Assembly (NCBI GenBank): GCA_905250125.1
Contig: CAJNOL010000159.1
Location: 124,001 to 188,000 of the forward strand
Direction of reading: 5' to 3'
Length of the DNA: 64,000 bases
Origin: Rotaria sordida
Taxonomy: Eukaryota; Rotifera; Eurotatoria; Philodinida; Philodinidae
This document shows positions 37,872-50,020 of the stretch, one piece after another. The notes beneath the pieces were generated by a model. It was not told the DNA's origin. It saw only the letters and a list, made by a program, of their open reading frames with translations, and did not search any database. Within the stretch, counting starts at the first letter, position 1; each line of letters opens with the position of its first letter. The position numbers and the translations under genes are program-made.

Positions 37872-40800
37872 ATGATGGAATCAACAAATACAACTACTGA
37901 TCAACAAACACCACCAACAATACCAATTAATAATAGTAGTAGTCGACGGAAACAAAGCAAACCAAATAGGTAAGTGTAAATTCATATTTCATTTTTCTTT
38001 TTGTTTTTTTTTTCTTTATTTTTTTCAAAAAACAGCAGTATGACAGATGGTTATTGTTATAAAAAAATTTACAGATCCATTTATAATCGAACGAGAATAA
38101 TAAAATCAATAATACAAGTAGTAGACTCAAACTTTATTCTACAAACATTTATCTCGTTCTCTTTCAATTCATTGGTTCTATATGTGCGTGTGTGTGTGTC
38201 CGAAATTACAATAAGTTCTAATAAAAAAAAAAAAAAAAAATGAATGTTTAGAGAGAAAAAGAAACGCACACATACACACATTTACACAAATGATAGGATG
38301 CTAGGACTCCCGTTCGTTTCACTAATGTTAATAGTTCTACTCTGAGAAAAGAAGATGCGAAGGAGAAGGAAAAGAAGAAAAAAAAACTGAAACTGTGTGT
38401 GTGTATGCTAGGATTATTGATGAGATGCACTGACAATGCACATATAAACGGAAACGAAACTCATCAAGTATTTGCCTCTAACAACGGACGAACGACAATA
38501 AGAGAGAAACAGACAGATAAAGATAGAGATAGACCCAAAAAAAAAGAAAAAAAAGAAGAAACAAATCAACAAAAAAAAAACTCATAAATAAAGGAAAAGA
38601 GAGCGGGAAACAAACTCATTCAAATGCAAATACATGCGTCAATGAACGACATTCAAGCTTTAAGAAAAATAATAAATCATCTATAAAATTTTTGAAAAAA
38701 AAAAGAAAACCAATATATATATATATATATAATGTATATCAAAGCAAGCATAGTAACGAGCTGTTCTTATTACCTTTATATTAACCGTTAAAAATATTTT
38801 TTCACGCTTTTTTAAATACATATTAAGATTTAATTAACTTGACATATATAAGATCATATTAAATCTGAAAATAAGATTTCTGTATTTTGTTTTTTTTTTA
38901 ATAGAAATTTTCATTTGAATCTTAAGTATTAAATAGATATATCAATCTTTTCATTGCATAAGCTTATTTCAATGTTGACATGGCAAGATTTATGAGAATC
39001 AATTTGTAAATTCCCTTTGGAATAACAAAAAAAAAAAAAACTAAAAATAAAAAAAAAGTAGCAACTTTGATACATTAGTACTTTTCTGCCTCTTTTTTTT
39101 TTTCTCAGCCTAAAGGAAAATGGAAAAATGAGTTTTTTTTTTTTCTTCTATCTCAATCTTATTTAATATTAATAGAATGTCGAAAAAACATCTATTGAAT
39201 AATTCATTAAAATCAATTATTATTTAGATTTATCTTTTCTAATAAATTTCTATTGAGTTTTTACTTTTATTCATATTTTTAAAAACGATAATAAGAAAAA
39301 AAAAGAAAATATTTCATTGAAATCATATAATTTAATTTAAAATTTAAATATTAAAATTATAAATTTAGACTTGAACATGTTGTTCTTGAAACTGCATCGA
39401 CATGCGATACAATAAATTCATCATCAATTCTTCCACCATTAACACAATATCATGTAGCTGCTGAACAACAAGAAGGTGGTATTGGTGATGATGATTCCGA
39501 TCGTATTAGTTTAAATTGTGAAGATGGTTCATTATCATCACATTCAACAGGTGAACATTATGCTATGGAAGATATTATTAATCGTTCAAGACGTTCATCA
39601 CATCAACATCAATCACGTACAATTGATAAAACAAATTTTGATGAAAATATTGAAAGAATGTTAATTGAAGAAAATCAACAACAAGAACATATTGATCATA
39701 ATAATGAAACAATTGGTATACTTGATTTTAGTTTAAAAATTGATGAAGCAAATAAACTTTCATTAAATTCAACAAATCGTTCACGTTCAATAAATACAAC
39801 AGGAAAATCACGTTCATTAAAACGAAAACATCAAAATGATACTATAGATAATAACAATGGAACAATAACAATGCCAACAAGAATATTTCATGCTGATGCT
39901 TTTTGTGCAATTTGTCGAAAGGTTCGCAAAAAAAAACAAAAATTAAAATTTTCATTCTTTTTAAACTTAATAATTTTTTGTTTTTTTTTTCAAGGAATTT
40001 TGTAACAAATATTTTCTAAAAACTCAGTAAGTAAAACATGTAAATCAATATATACAGTAATGAGCAAAAGTCTACTATCAGAGATGGAAACAGTTCAGAT
40101 TTTTCCAAAATTTAAACTAAAATTGATTTGAAATACTTTCGAACTGATTCTATCTCTATCTTTCACTTCCTCGTAACTCGACTACTATACATACTATAGC
40201 TGAGTAAATTTGCGTACACATACTCCAGTAACGAGGGAATATTTTCACAGCTGTCAAATTGCTTTTCGATCGAGACGATGTTTATTTGATGACTATTAGG
40301 AATGTTTAGAATGGTTTGCTTATTTGAGTCTTCGTTTTTTGTAATATCAACTTTCGACTTTAAATTTTGTACGAACAATTTTCTTAATGAGATTAGTTGA
40401 TTATGTAAGTTTCAGCTTTGTTTAGTATCTCCTATTCTGAGATATTAGAGAAGCTGAAAAATTCAGTAAAATCAAGAATGAAGATCCAGAAAGGTAAACC
40501 ATTCTAAACATTCCTAATACTCATCAAATAAACATCGCCTCAATCGAAAAACGATTTGACACCTGGAGAGTACCCTGGTAAGACATGAGCGTACCTCGAT
40601 TGTCTGAATAGAATGGACCTATTTATACTTTTAACTTCATAACCCTGAAAAAGAAGAACATTATGGGTCGATTCATTCTTTATTATTTAGTGGTTTATTC
40701 CGATTACTTATCGTATTAATTTCATTAATCCTTCCTAGCATTATACCTATGACCATTCGGGTGAGAGAAAAGCTATTTGTTGACTTATGAAAACGTCTGT

Positions 40801-43800
40801 AGTTGAGAATTATTATCTACAAGTTTCATGAAAGAATCTTCATAGCAAACTTCGATTAAATTACCTGATCCTTTAACTAAAAAAGAAAAACAAAAAAACA
40901 GCATAGATTAGATTCTAATTGTATGCTAAAATATCAAGAATTAGTCATATACTTAATAATAGATAACAAAAAATTGAGTAAACAATTTTTTTTTAGACTA
41001 AAAGTCTTGAAGTAAAGATAGACACTCTTTATCATAATTCTCATTGTATTTAGTCAAATTGAAGTGACTTCATGTTTCTAAACTAAATTCTTTGTGCAGT
41101 ATTTTAACGAGATTTTCTTCTTCCGATGGGTCGAACACACATAGTATGTGATACAATAATGAGAGAATTCCAAGAGGATCATCCAGATCTTTAAAGAGGT
41201 TCTGCCTTCATACTAGACAAAACATTCAGTATGCACACACAAATTTTCAGACTTTCAGCATATGTAATAGCCGAGATATAGGTAGGAGGTTGGGAGACTT
41301 CTCTGCACTAGGATAAATTTTTTTTTCTTTGCTATTAATCTATCTCAAATTATTTTTAACCTGTTATCTAAAATCAATATTAAATTCTACTTTAAATGTT
41401 CATATTATATTACATATAGAGATAAATACATATATATATATATATATTTATAAAAAAAAAACAAGTTATTTATAGAATAAATAAATAAAAATATTTTTTG
41501 TTTTATTATAATATAGTTTGGCTAATAAACATGGTATATTTGATCATCAATCTATTGGACCATCTGTTTCAACTCCAAATTTAACATCTATACAAGGTAA
41601 TACTGATACAAATAATGATTCAAATCTTCAACATCCATTTACTGTTATATCAACATTATTACATAATGGTCATGAAGATTTTTCATCATCACCAACATCA
41701 CCATCATCTGATATGATACAAAATCACCAAAATAATGATGATGAAAATGAAACTGAATTAACTTCATTAAGACATGAAATGAATGGTGTTATTGCCGGTG
41801 ATGACGATAATAATAATGATAATAATAATCATGATCATGAACAAGATGATAATGATGATGATGATAATGATGATAATGATGATGATGATGATGAACAAGA
41901 TGGAACAAATACAAATTCATTAATTAATCTTCCACAAAAAATTGCAACTATATTATGTAATGATAATAAAAATATGAATTCAGTAACAATATTAAATGAT
42001 AATGATGATGATCAAAATGATTTATTAACAAATTCTCCAACAAATAGTTTAGATTTTCAACAACAACAAGCATCATCATCAACACAAATAATAAATTTAC
42101 CATCAACACCATCATCAACAACAACAACAACAAATTTATCACGACAATCTTCAGCTAAATTACTTGAAGATTTTTGTGATATTTGTCAAAAACATTTTTG
42201 TAATAAATATTATTTACGTGTAAGTCATTTCGAAACTTGCTCTTATAGTCTTCTTTTTTTTTTTTTGAACAATATTTTATTGAAATTTTCTCTTCCGGAT
42301 GAGCGATTTCAAACTCCAGGAGGTCAAACAACTATTTTTAAAAGTATAGACATATCGTATATAGCACAATAACTAAAAAAAAAGAAACTCCAGGAGGGCC
42401 TCACAGATCTTCGTAGAGACACCGCCCTCTTGGTCCACACGCCGGATAATTGAATATGTTATAAATTAAAAAGGCAAATCTATAATTAATATTTATATCA
42501 TAAATAGAAAGTTTATCTTTATTCATTATCAGTGGTGTCTCGAGCCGGTGTGACCTCGCCCCCAAATCTTGAAAAATATTCGTTTGTTTTTTTTTTTCAT
42601 TAGGGATTTTATTGATAAATTTTCAATTATAATTATTATATAGATTTCTAAAAATCAGAATTTATTTATTTTGAATATTTCTATATTTAGAAACATAAAT
42701 TGGATGTACATGGTGTTCAAACTGATTGTAATATAAAGCCATATAAACGTATTGATAATAATTCTTTAACATCAAAAAATTCTCCACCATCAACATCATC
42801 TCAACAAAATTCTCCATCTATACAATTACCATCTTCATTTCCAAATGTTGCATTTAATCGTATGTAGAATTTCTTCAAATATCAGATTTTTTCTATTACT
42901 CATCAAATGAATATTGTTTCTGTCGAAAAAAAGAGATTTGACATCTTCAAAAAAGTTTCTTCATAAGTATTAGAAAACTTTCTTTTTTTTAAATTTTAGC
43001 ATCGTCTGTTCAACAGAGTCTTGGTATGTTACTTAATCCAATATTTTCTCCACTTGTTCAATCTCAAACAAATACCGAACAAACATTATTATCATCATCA
43101 AATAAACGTCGTCATACAGATAATTCAAATGAATCATCATCATCATCATTATCATTATCAAAACCACAATTTCCACAATCATTATTAACTGTTGCGTCAG
43201 ATGTATTTGCTAATCAATTAAATTCTGTAACACATAGTTCAACAACACCAACAACACCAACAACAAAATCTCAAATAAGTACATGTCATTTATGTGGAAA
43301 AAAATTTCAAACAAATGATTATTTACAATTACATTTGATGAATAAACATCAAATAACAACAGATATACAAAATTTTGATAGTCAACAACAACAACAACGA
43401 ACAAAAATGTCAAATTTAATTAAATCATCTAATGGTACATTAAATAGTAATACAGTTAAAAAAATTAAATTAGAAACAAATGAAATACCATCATCATCAT
43501 CATCAACAACAACAACAACAACAACAACAGTTATTAAAGCATCATCACCTATTGATACAATGACATCACCAAATCCTTCAGCTGTTATACCAGGTATTGT
43601 TGATACATATTTTGCTGCTAAAATGGCTGATCGAGTTTCGTGTGATATATGTCACAAGGTAAATTAATTTACTTTTTTTTTCAATTTATATTCAATAGTA
43701 AACAAACCAAACAATTTTTGTTTTTTATCATTACAGCAAGTATGTAATAAATATTTTCTTAAAACACATAAACTTAAAGTACATGGTGTTGGACCTGATC

Positions 43801-44499
43801 CAATGGTTACATCATCATCAGTTACAATAACTAATTCTGAAACATCTGATGATAATATTGAACAACAACAACAACAATCCCTATCATCAATTGATGGTAG
43901 TCCACCACAACTTGTTGTCGATGAAATGAATACATCAAATATTGAACCAGGCGTTATACCAAGTCCAGATACATTAACAAATTCAGTTAATAGTTTTATT
44001 AGTACAAATAATAATATTAATAATACAACAAATGGTTCAATTGAACAAGCAACAACAAGTATTTGTGAAATATGTTCAAAATCATTTCCAACAAAATTTC
44101 TTCATGTACATATGAATAATGTACATGGTATACAACAACAACCAATATCATTATCAAATGGTACAACATCAACTAATAAAAATATTTTAGTTACAAATAC
44201 AATTAAACGACCATTAACAAATGGTAATAATCTTACTGGAAATACTAATGTTCGTTTAAAACAAACACCACAAGTTCAATTACGTGTTACATGTCAAGTA
44301 TGTAAAAAGGTTAGTATATATAAATAATAATCAAATGAAATAGGAGAAAACAAAAAAAAAAAAGATTTGGTTTTTTTGTTTTAAATATTATTAAGAATGA
44401 TAAATTTAAATTATTCTTAAACCTAATATGAACACTTTTAGGATTACGATTATGTTATTCGCCTGAAATCTATACGAATCCCAATTAACAAAAAACTAA

Positions 44500-44532
<33 letters not shown>

Positions 44533-46252
44533 GATGTTGTTACTAGTTTAATCATATGAACATGTGAAAACTCGAAAAGAAAGAACAAACAGAAAAGTAG
44601 TTAGTTTAAATTATATTTATCTAGTCTTATCATTCTCTATTTTCGAAGCATTTGAAATCATCCATGACTATTTAGTATTTATATATAATTTGAACTGCTC
44701 GATATACGAAGATCAATTACGTATGATTGACTGATGTTATCAATGTTCTGTACTAAGTGTCCCCAATATATACCTAAAAGGATATGGTTTGATTAAAATG
44801 TTATGAACTTATAATATAACAATGAATCTCATTGGAATCAGAGCGAATTTCAGGTAGTCTCAACAAGCGTTCGCATATATTTCGATATGATCTACTTATA
44901 GAAATAATAATTAGACGTAATTGCTAGATATTATAAGTATATTCTACTAGTCTTTATTAGAGTACATGTCTGGAAGACGATGAGTGTATTTAAAACAGTA
45001 TAATGAAATTGGCCGAGGTTCGTGCTAACTTCAAGTAGTTGTGCCAAGATTAAATTTTGTTTTCACAATTATATTTTAGATGATCGTCACGGTTGAGTGA
45101 CTACACTTGTCTGCGTGTATTCAAACTAGGGTACCGCCAGGATAAGTTACTAAGAGCTGTTTATCTCGAATTACACATCCAATAGGATGCTGACTAAATT
45201 GCGACATAGACCTATCTTCGTGACTAGTATGTGATTAGTCAATGTGTACGGTGAGCTTGAGAGCAAGAATTTTGCATCTGTCCATAACTACAGCTAGTAT
45301 TCGTTGTGAGGAAGATATCGAGCTAATGAATTTGCCGCTAAGTAGTATTTCATATATCAAGTTCTATTAGATAAAAAAGCTCAACTCGATGAGTTTTTAT
45401 TTTTGAATATTTAAGATATTGAAAGACTGATTGGTTATATGATATGCATACATTGTTATTTTGTTTTTAAAATTTACCAAATACAATTCTTGTCTCAAAG
45501 GAAATAAGTTATATTAGAGAGTTTGATTGCTTATTTATTTATTCACTATAAATATTCAATAGTATAAAAAACAAAAACTGATCAATACTATTCCCGAGAT
45601 TGATTTCGAGATATAAATTAAGATATTAAACATTGTTTTTTTAATTTTAATTTTGTTTTTTTTTTCTTAGGAATTATGTAATAAATATTTTTTACGTGCT
45701 CATATGCGTAATGTTCATAATATATCTGTGGATGATTTACGTTTAATTCAACAACCATCAACAACATCAAGTACAACATCTCAATTATCACCATCATCAG
45801 ATTCACAATCATCGAAAACAGCACTTTCATTATCTTCAAATATTTTATCAGCAACATCTACGATTCCAACTGATATAAATGTTGTATCAACAAGAAAATA
45901 TTCATTAACAAATGATAATGATTTAAATGGTCATATAACTGATAGTAATGAATCAGAAAATATTAATTTAACAAAAGAAACAAATAATTATTCATCATCA
46001 TTAATAACAACGACTAAAATATCAACAAATGACAATAACAATAATAATAATAATAATCGTCTTTTGTCTATGCAACCTTTCTTAGTTGAAAGTGATGATG
46101 ATGTATATAAAGATTTATTTGTACCATGTATGGTTTATTTACCTTGTCGTCATCGTGTTACAAAACCATTGGAAGTATCATTACGACTTAAACCTGTTGA
46201 TAATACAACTTCGACAGCAGCAACAGCAGCAACAGCTATTATAGCTGATTAA
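37872..46252 (+). CDS. C2H2 zinc-finger protein, large, probable transcription regulator
   Basis: Eight exons: 37872-37969, 39369-39921, 39995-40026, 41517-42219, 42691-42859, 43000-43658, 43737-44309 and 45671-46252, giving 1122 residues. At least six fingers are spread through Ser/Thr/Asn/Gln-rich linkers: CAICRKEFCNKYFLKTH, CDICQKHFCNKYYLRKH, CHLCGKKFQTNDYLQLH, CDICHKQVCNKYFLKTH, CEICSKSFPTKFLHVH and CQVCKKELCNKYFLRAH. Four share a C-N-K-Y-[FY]-L core and usually end VHG or KHG. In these four an intron interrupts the finger, three times just after the second Cys (CRK|, CHK|, CKK|) and once after YLR. The linkers hold acidic Asp/Asn runs (41790-41905) and poly-Gln. The C-terminus ends with PCMVYLPCRHRVTKPLEVSLRLKP. 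It is presumably nuclear. The repeated finger type with conserved introns implies internal duplication. I cannot assign an orthologue. The donor after exon 2 (GTTCGC) is weak. Confidence 0.85.
40081..40156. repeat. short hairpin with GAGATGG ends, beside foldback element 6
   Basis: 40081-40096 (GAGATGGAAACAGTTC) and 40141-40156 are reverse complements at 14 of 16 bases. The interior contains TTCCAAAATTTAAAC, which recurs with its upstream flank at 58819-58880 in an intron of the cyclin gene. Confidence 0.6.
40212..40595. repeat. foldback element 6, in intron 3 of the zinc-finger gene
   Basis: The left arm 40212-40340 pairs with the right arm 40470-40595. GATGTTTATTTGATGA, TATTAGGAATGTTTAGAA and TGGTTTGC on the left are matched in reverse on the right almost without change. 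The interior has a smaller nested pair (AGCTTTGTTTAGTATCTC against GAGATATTAGAGAAGCT). The arms are better preserved than in most other foldbacks of the window. Confidence 0.78.
42230..42600. repeat. GC-richer patch with a repeated GAAACTCCAGGAGG-like motif, intron 4
   Basis: AAACTCCAGGAGG occurs at about 42310 and again at about 42386. The stretch to 42580 (ACACCGCCCTCTTGGTCC, GTGTGACCTCGCCCCC) is much richer in GC than the intron around it. A weakly similar stretch (AGAGGATCATCCAGATCTT) lies at about 41172-41210 in intron 3. It may be two fragments of an unidentified repeat. Confidence 0.35.
42895..42955. repeat. single-arm fragment related to foldback element 6
   Basis: ATTACTCATCAAATGAATAT, then GTCGAAAAA and GATTTGACA, follow the same order and spacing as the right arm of the element at 40212-40595 (about 40517-40575). 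No opposing arm is nearby. It lies in intron 5 of the same zinc-finger gene. Confidence 0.55.
44494..44532. repeat. (TA)n microsatellite, intron 7 of the zinc-finger gene
   Basis: An uninterrupted TATATA run of about 30 bases continues into imperfect units. Confidence 0.85.
45081..45365 (+). repeat. tRNA-derived SINE, copy C (intron 7 of the zinc-finger gene)
   Basis: The head GGTTGAGTGACTAC resembles the A-box region of copies A and B. The body shares AGCTGTTTATCTCGAATTAC, ATGCTGACTAAATTGCGACA, GATTAGTCAATGTGTACG, AGCTTGAG and AATGAATTTGCCGCTAAG with them. The B-box region is eroded (TATTCAAACTAGG). Confidence 0.65.
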
Positions 46253-46970
46253 TATTTATCTATATATATAAATTTGTATGCGCATGTATCTTTCGAAGCT
46301 CACGTTCAGATATCTTTTAACCCTCTGTCTCTCTTTCTCTTATTGTCTTATATATATACATATATATATATGTGTGTGTGTGTTGAGCTAGTCTACACAT
46401 CTACTCTATCGAACAGTTTTGTTGCAATCCTTATTTTTGTATCGCAATGGTCGCTCGGTTTCCTTACTTACATCTCGCATATGCGAATATAACGAACAAA
46501 ATCCCATGACACACTTTATGCGTGTATGTATAAATATATCTATATATGTGTGCAGTGCAGTGCAGTGCAGTGTAGTTTCTATATATATATATGTATGTGT
46601 GTATGTGAGTGCGATTCTTCTTTTTTTTTTTTTCATATAGATTTGGTTTTCTTTTTTTTTTCTTCTCTTCTTTTTTTCTTCTCTCATGACAAAGAACAAT
46701 GCTTGTAATGTGTTTTGTGTACATCTGGTTTAGTATATGTCTATCATTTCTGTAAATCTTTCCTTTCTTTTTGATTTACTTTCATTTTATCCGGCTTATG
46801 TTTTCTTTGTAAACGAACAACTGAAAAAAACAAACAAACATCTATTCGTTATTGCTTCACTTTTACCTGTTCTTCCCCTCCCGTTTTTTTTTGTGTATCG
46901 TGCAATTGAGAAAAAAAATGTTTTTTTTTTTTTCTTTTTTTTTTTATGTAATTTTAAAAACAAGCAGAAC

Positions 46971-47002
<32 letters not shown>

Positions 47003-48100
47003 CAAATAATACACATCTATGCCATATATCTGTTATCGTCTCATACTTTCTCTCCGTTTTTTCTTTTTCTTGTTGTTATGAAGATCTCTTCTTTTTTTCT
47101 TTCTTTTTTGACTTTTGGGTTTTTTTTCGTTTTTGAAAATAACTCTGCGTATTTCGTTTTTTTTTTTCGTGTGTATCGTTTCTTGCTGTGTGTGTGTGAA
47201 CAAAGTAAACGAACAAAATGATATACTTCTTTGTAAGATTGCAATGGATTTTCATTAAACTATTTAAACGGGATGATGATTGTAGCTCAATATTCTGAGA
47301 TTTTCAATTGAACAAAATGAAGAAAGAAATAGATATTATTAAAAAAATGACGAATTCAAATAATTGTTTTTTATTGGCTAAATTTGTTAGCAGATATGTC
47401 TTTTATTTCGGTTGAACTCTTTCGATACAAAAGAATCTTCTTATTTGAATTGTAGATATATCTTCATCCTATGTAACAATGATGAGATCGGTTTGGTTTA
47501 AATTTTGAAAAACGTGAAACAATCCATGTACTACAGTTATTCTTCTTTCTCATCAGTAGGAAACATTAAAAAAAAATGAAACACTTGTAGTCAAGTTGAA
47601 GCTTTACATAAAACTCATAGAATAATCAATGTTACAGAAAAATAAAAGATAACACCATAGAAACTAGAAAGTTGTAGGTTTATATTTTTCTAAACTCGGA
47701 TCTGAAAGAACCCACAAGTCTCTAATAGAGAGCTTCAGAAAAAGTCAATTCTTAATAATCGATTTTTTTCTATCACAGTTGTTCAAGTTCAACTTGGAAT
47801 TGAATTCAAACAAATGTTGAAAACTACTTCCATTTGACTAGCAGAATACATCATAACCGTATTTTCTTCACATCTCGATGTATATATTTCAGATGTATCA
47901 GTTTCCATATCATCCGTAATATGACATTAAGTCTATTGAACACACATGAAATAGATTTGAAATTATCAAATATTTTAAAAAGTAAAACATTTCTTATCGT
48001 TCATCAAAAAGAAAACACGCTATTTAGTTTACAAAAATCAAGTTTCAGTAATAATCAATTTATTCGACAGCATAGAAATAAAGCAGCATGCTGCCATTAG
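46253..48100. other. intergenic; simple repeats, no gene seen
   Basis: Probable 3' UTR of the zinc-finger gene, followed by spacer. It contains TGTGTG/TATATA runs (46345-46380 and 46575-46600), a GTGCA tandem at 46551-46569, an (AAT)n run at 46972-47000 and long poly-T tracts. The short open frames in it are translated repeats. Confidence 0.5.
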
Positions 48101-48109
48101 AATTTAACG

Positions 48110-49130
48110 TTCATCTTGAATAAGATTATTATTTGACTTGACAGGATACAATTTTAAAGAATCGAATATTTGTTCATAGTCAATTTTTCAAAATATTTCA
48201 TTTCTACATATTTTTCAATAAAAGATTGAGTACGAGTTCATATATTAAATGAAGTTAGTGTTACTTCATTGGAAAAACCTATCGATGAAATCAATGTTAC
48301 ATTTTCTTTATAGACAATATCAACATGTTCTCAATGAGAAAATTGATATTTACCCTTTGGAACTAAATTTAGTAACAATTTTTCATCGATAACTTCATCC
48401 TTTTCTCGTTATAATACAACTAATTAAAAAATAACAACAAGCCAATTATATATATATAGAAAAAATGTAATTTCACTTAGTTTCAATAAGAAAAATATCG
48501 ATCAGATTTTAGGCCATATGAATGTTGAGTTTTACAATTTGTTGAAATTATTGAAAATATCTTGGGAATTTAATCCATATCATTCAACAGATATTTCTAG
48601 ACAAAGGATAGTTTGTTTTTGCATTGACCGTAAATGTTTGTCCGATAGTCGATAATAACTTTCTTGTAAGTTCCATATTTTTGGCTGTTGTAAAATGATC
48701 AAAAGAAGTTGTAATTGTAAGTTTGTCATAGCAATTGATATGATGTTTCTCAATTAAAATTTGAGTGGGGTATAACTAAAAAATACTTTCGAATTTGAAA
48801 AATAACATTGATTAAGAAACAGTAAAATATAAAAATCTTTTTGTTTTTTTGACAAAAATGAATTCATTTTGTACTTAAACAAGATTTTTATTTTCATCAA
48901 CAAGAGGAACTTTAATAAACATGACTGCTATTTTATCTATTGATATAGATGAATGAATATAAACTTTGTAGTCTATTGAATAATTTCTATTTTTTTCTTT
49001 TATAATTAAAGATGTTATATTCGAATCTCTAATGAGAAAAGTGTGATTGAATCAAGTCGAATATATCATATGAATCATTAGTTGTAAATACAAATAATTG
49101 AATTAATTATTTAGATATCTATAAGATGTA
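48110..49130 (-). pseudogene. decayed duplicate of the adjacent DUF4139-like gene
   Basis: Read on the minus strand, this matches the gene at 50021-51490 in order. Examples are ATTAATGTTACATTTTCTTTAT-like sequence at 48284-48312; the intron with its (TA) tract at 48420-48470 (parent 50457-50519); ATATCGATCAGATTTTAG (48497); TTTGTTTTTGCATTGA (48615; parent about 50660); and CAGTAAAATATAAA (48821; parent about 51111). The frame is broken many times and segments are missing, the largest between about 48700 and 48760. Because the intron is retained, this is a DNA-level tandem duplication, not a retrocopy. The ends are approximate. Confidence 0.75.
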
Positions 49131-50020
49131 CTTGAAGATGACATCTCTAGAGAAAACAATATCTTACTCATGCTCTAATACACAAGTTAATAAAGGCTAT
49201 ATTATATCATTTATTGTAAACATAATTTCCAATTGGTAGCAATTGTAACCATTGTATTACAAAGCTTTGAAAAAGTTATACAGTTGTATTAACTAATACA
49301 AGCAGCTAGAACATTCGATAGAACGAACAAAAATAATCAAAAAAAAACAAAATTAATTTTTTTTTCAATAAAAATAGATTTGTAAGCTACAGCAATTTTA
49401 TATTTATTATGAATAATAAAACATTCGGAAATACGTATCGAATAGAGAGGTGATCGATACACAATAAAATAACTATTTTTTCTTTTCTATAACATTTGAC
49501 TGTACTTATATAAATAGATTGAATATTCTTTTTTTTGTTTCTTACGGAATAAAATCTCTAAAATCAATAATTCTTTATTTTACATATTGTAAATCGTTTT
49601 ATTTTAAGTTTATTACTTGAATGTAATCAAAGAATATTGAACAAAAATGTTTGCTCATTTATGTACACATTAATGCTTGATTAACACAAAATTCTTAGTG
49701 CATGTTATTCTAACAAACAATATTAATTCAAAGCACTTAATGACTTATATATAGAAATAAAATGATGCAAACAATCATAGTTTGTAAATATATTCAAATG
49801 GAAATTACTTTTGATATATAATTTTTAGAAATTCTAAACAATCATTAACGACCTCTAGAATAAATAGAAATTCTTGATATTGAAACAAAAAGAAAAACAT
49901 TCAATTCATTTTCTGTTTTTTTTTTTTCTACTTGGATAATGTAAATTATTTTCTTGAATGTATTTATTTACAAAAAAGGAAAAAAAACTATTGAAAAAAA
50001 TTTGAATATAGTCATATATT
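49131..50020. other. intergenic, no gene seen
   Basis: AT-rich spacer between the pseudogene and its likely parent. It should contain the parent gene's 3' UTR, and no other feature was recognised. Confidence 0.45.

Noticed and set aside
46406-47244. Several overlapping frames on both strands after the zinc-finger gene
   Set aside because: All derive from TG/TA, poly-T and AAT repeats, with no codon bias or splice context.
47834-48100. 88-codon open frame on the plus strand
   Set aside because: It lies in spacer at the edge of the minus-strand pseudogene and shows no domain or codon bias.
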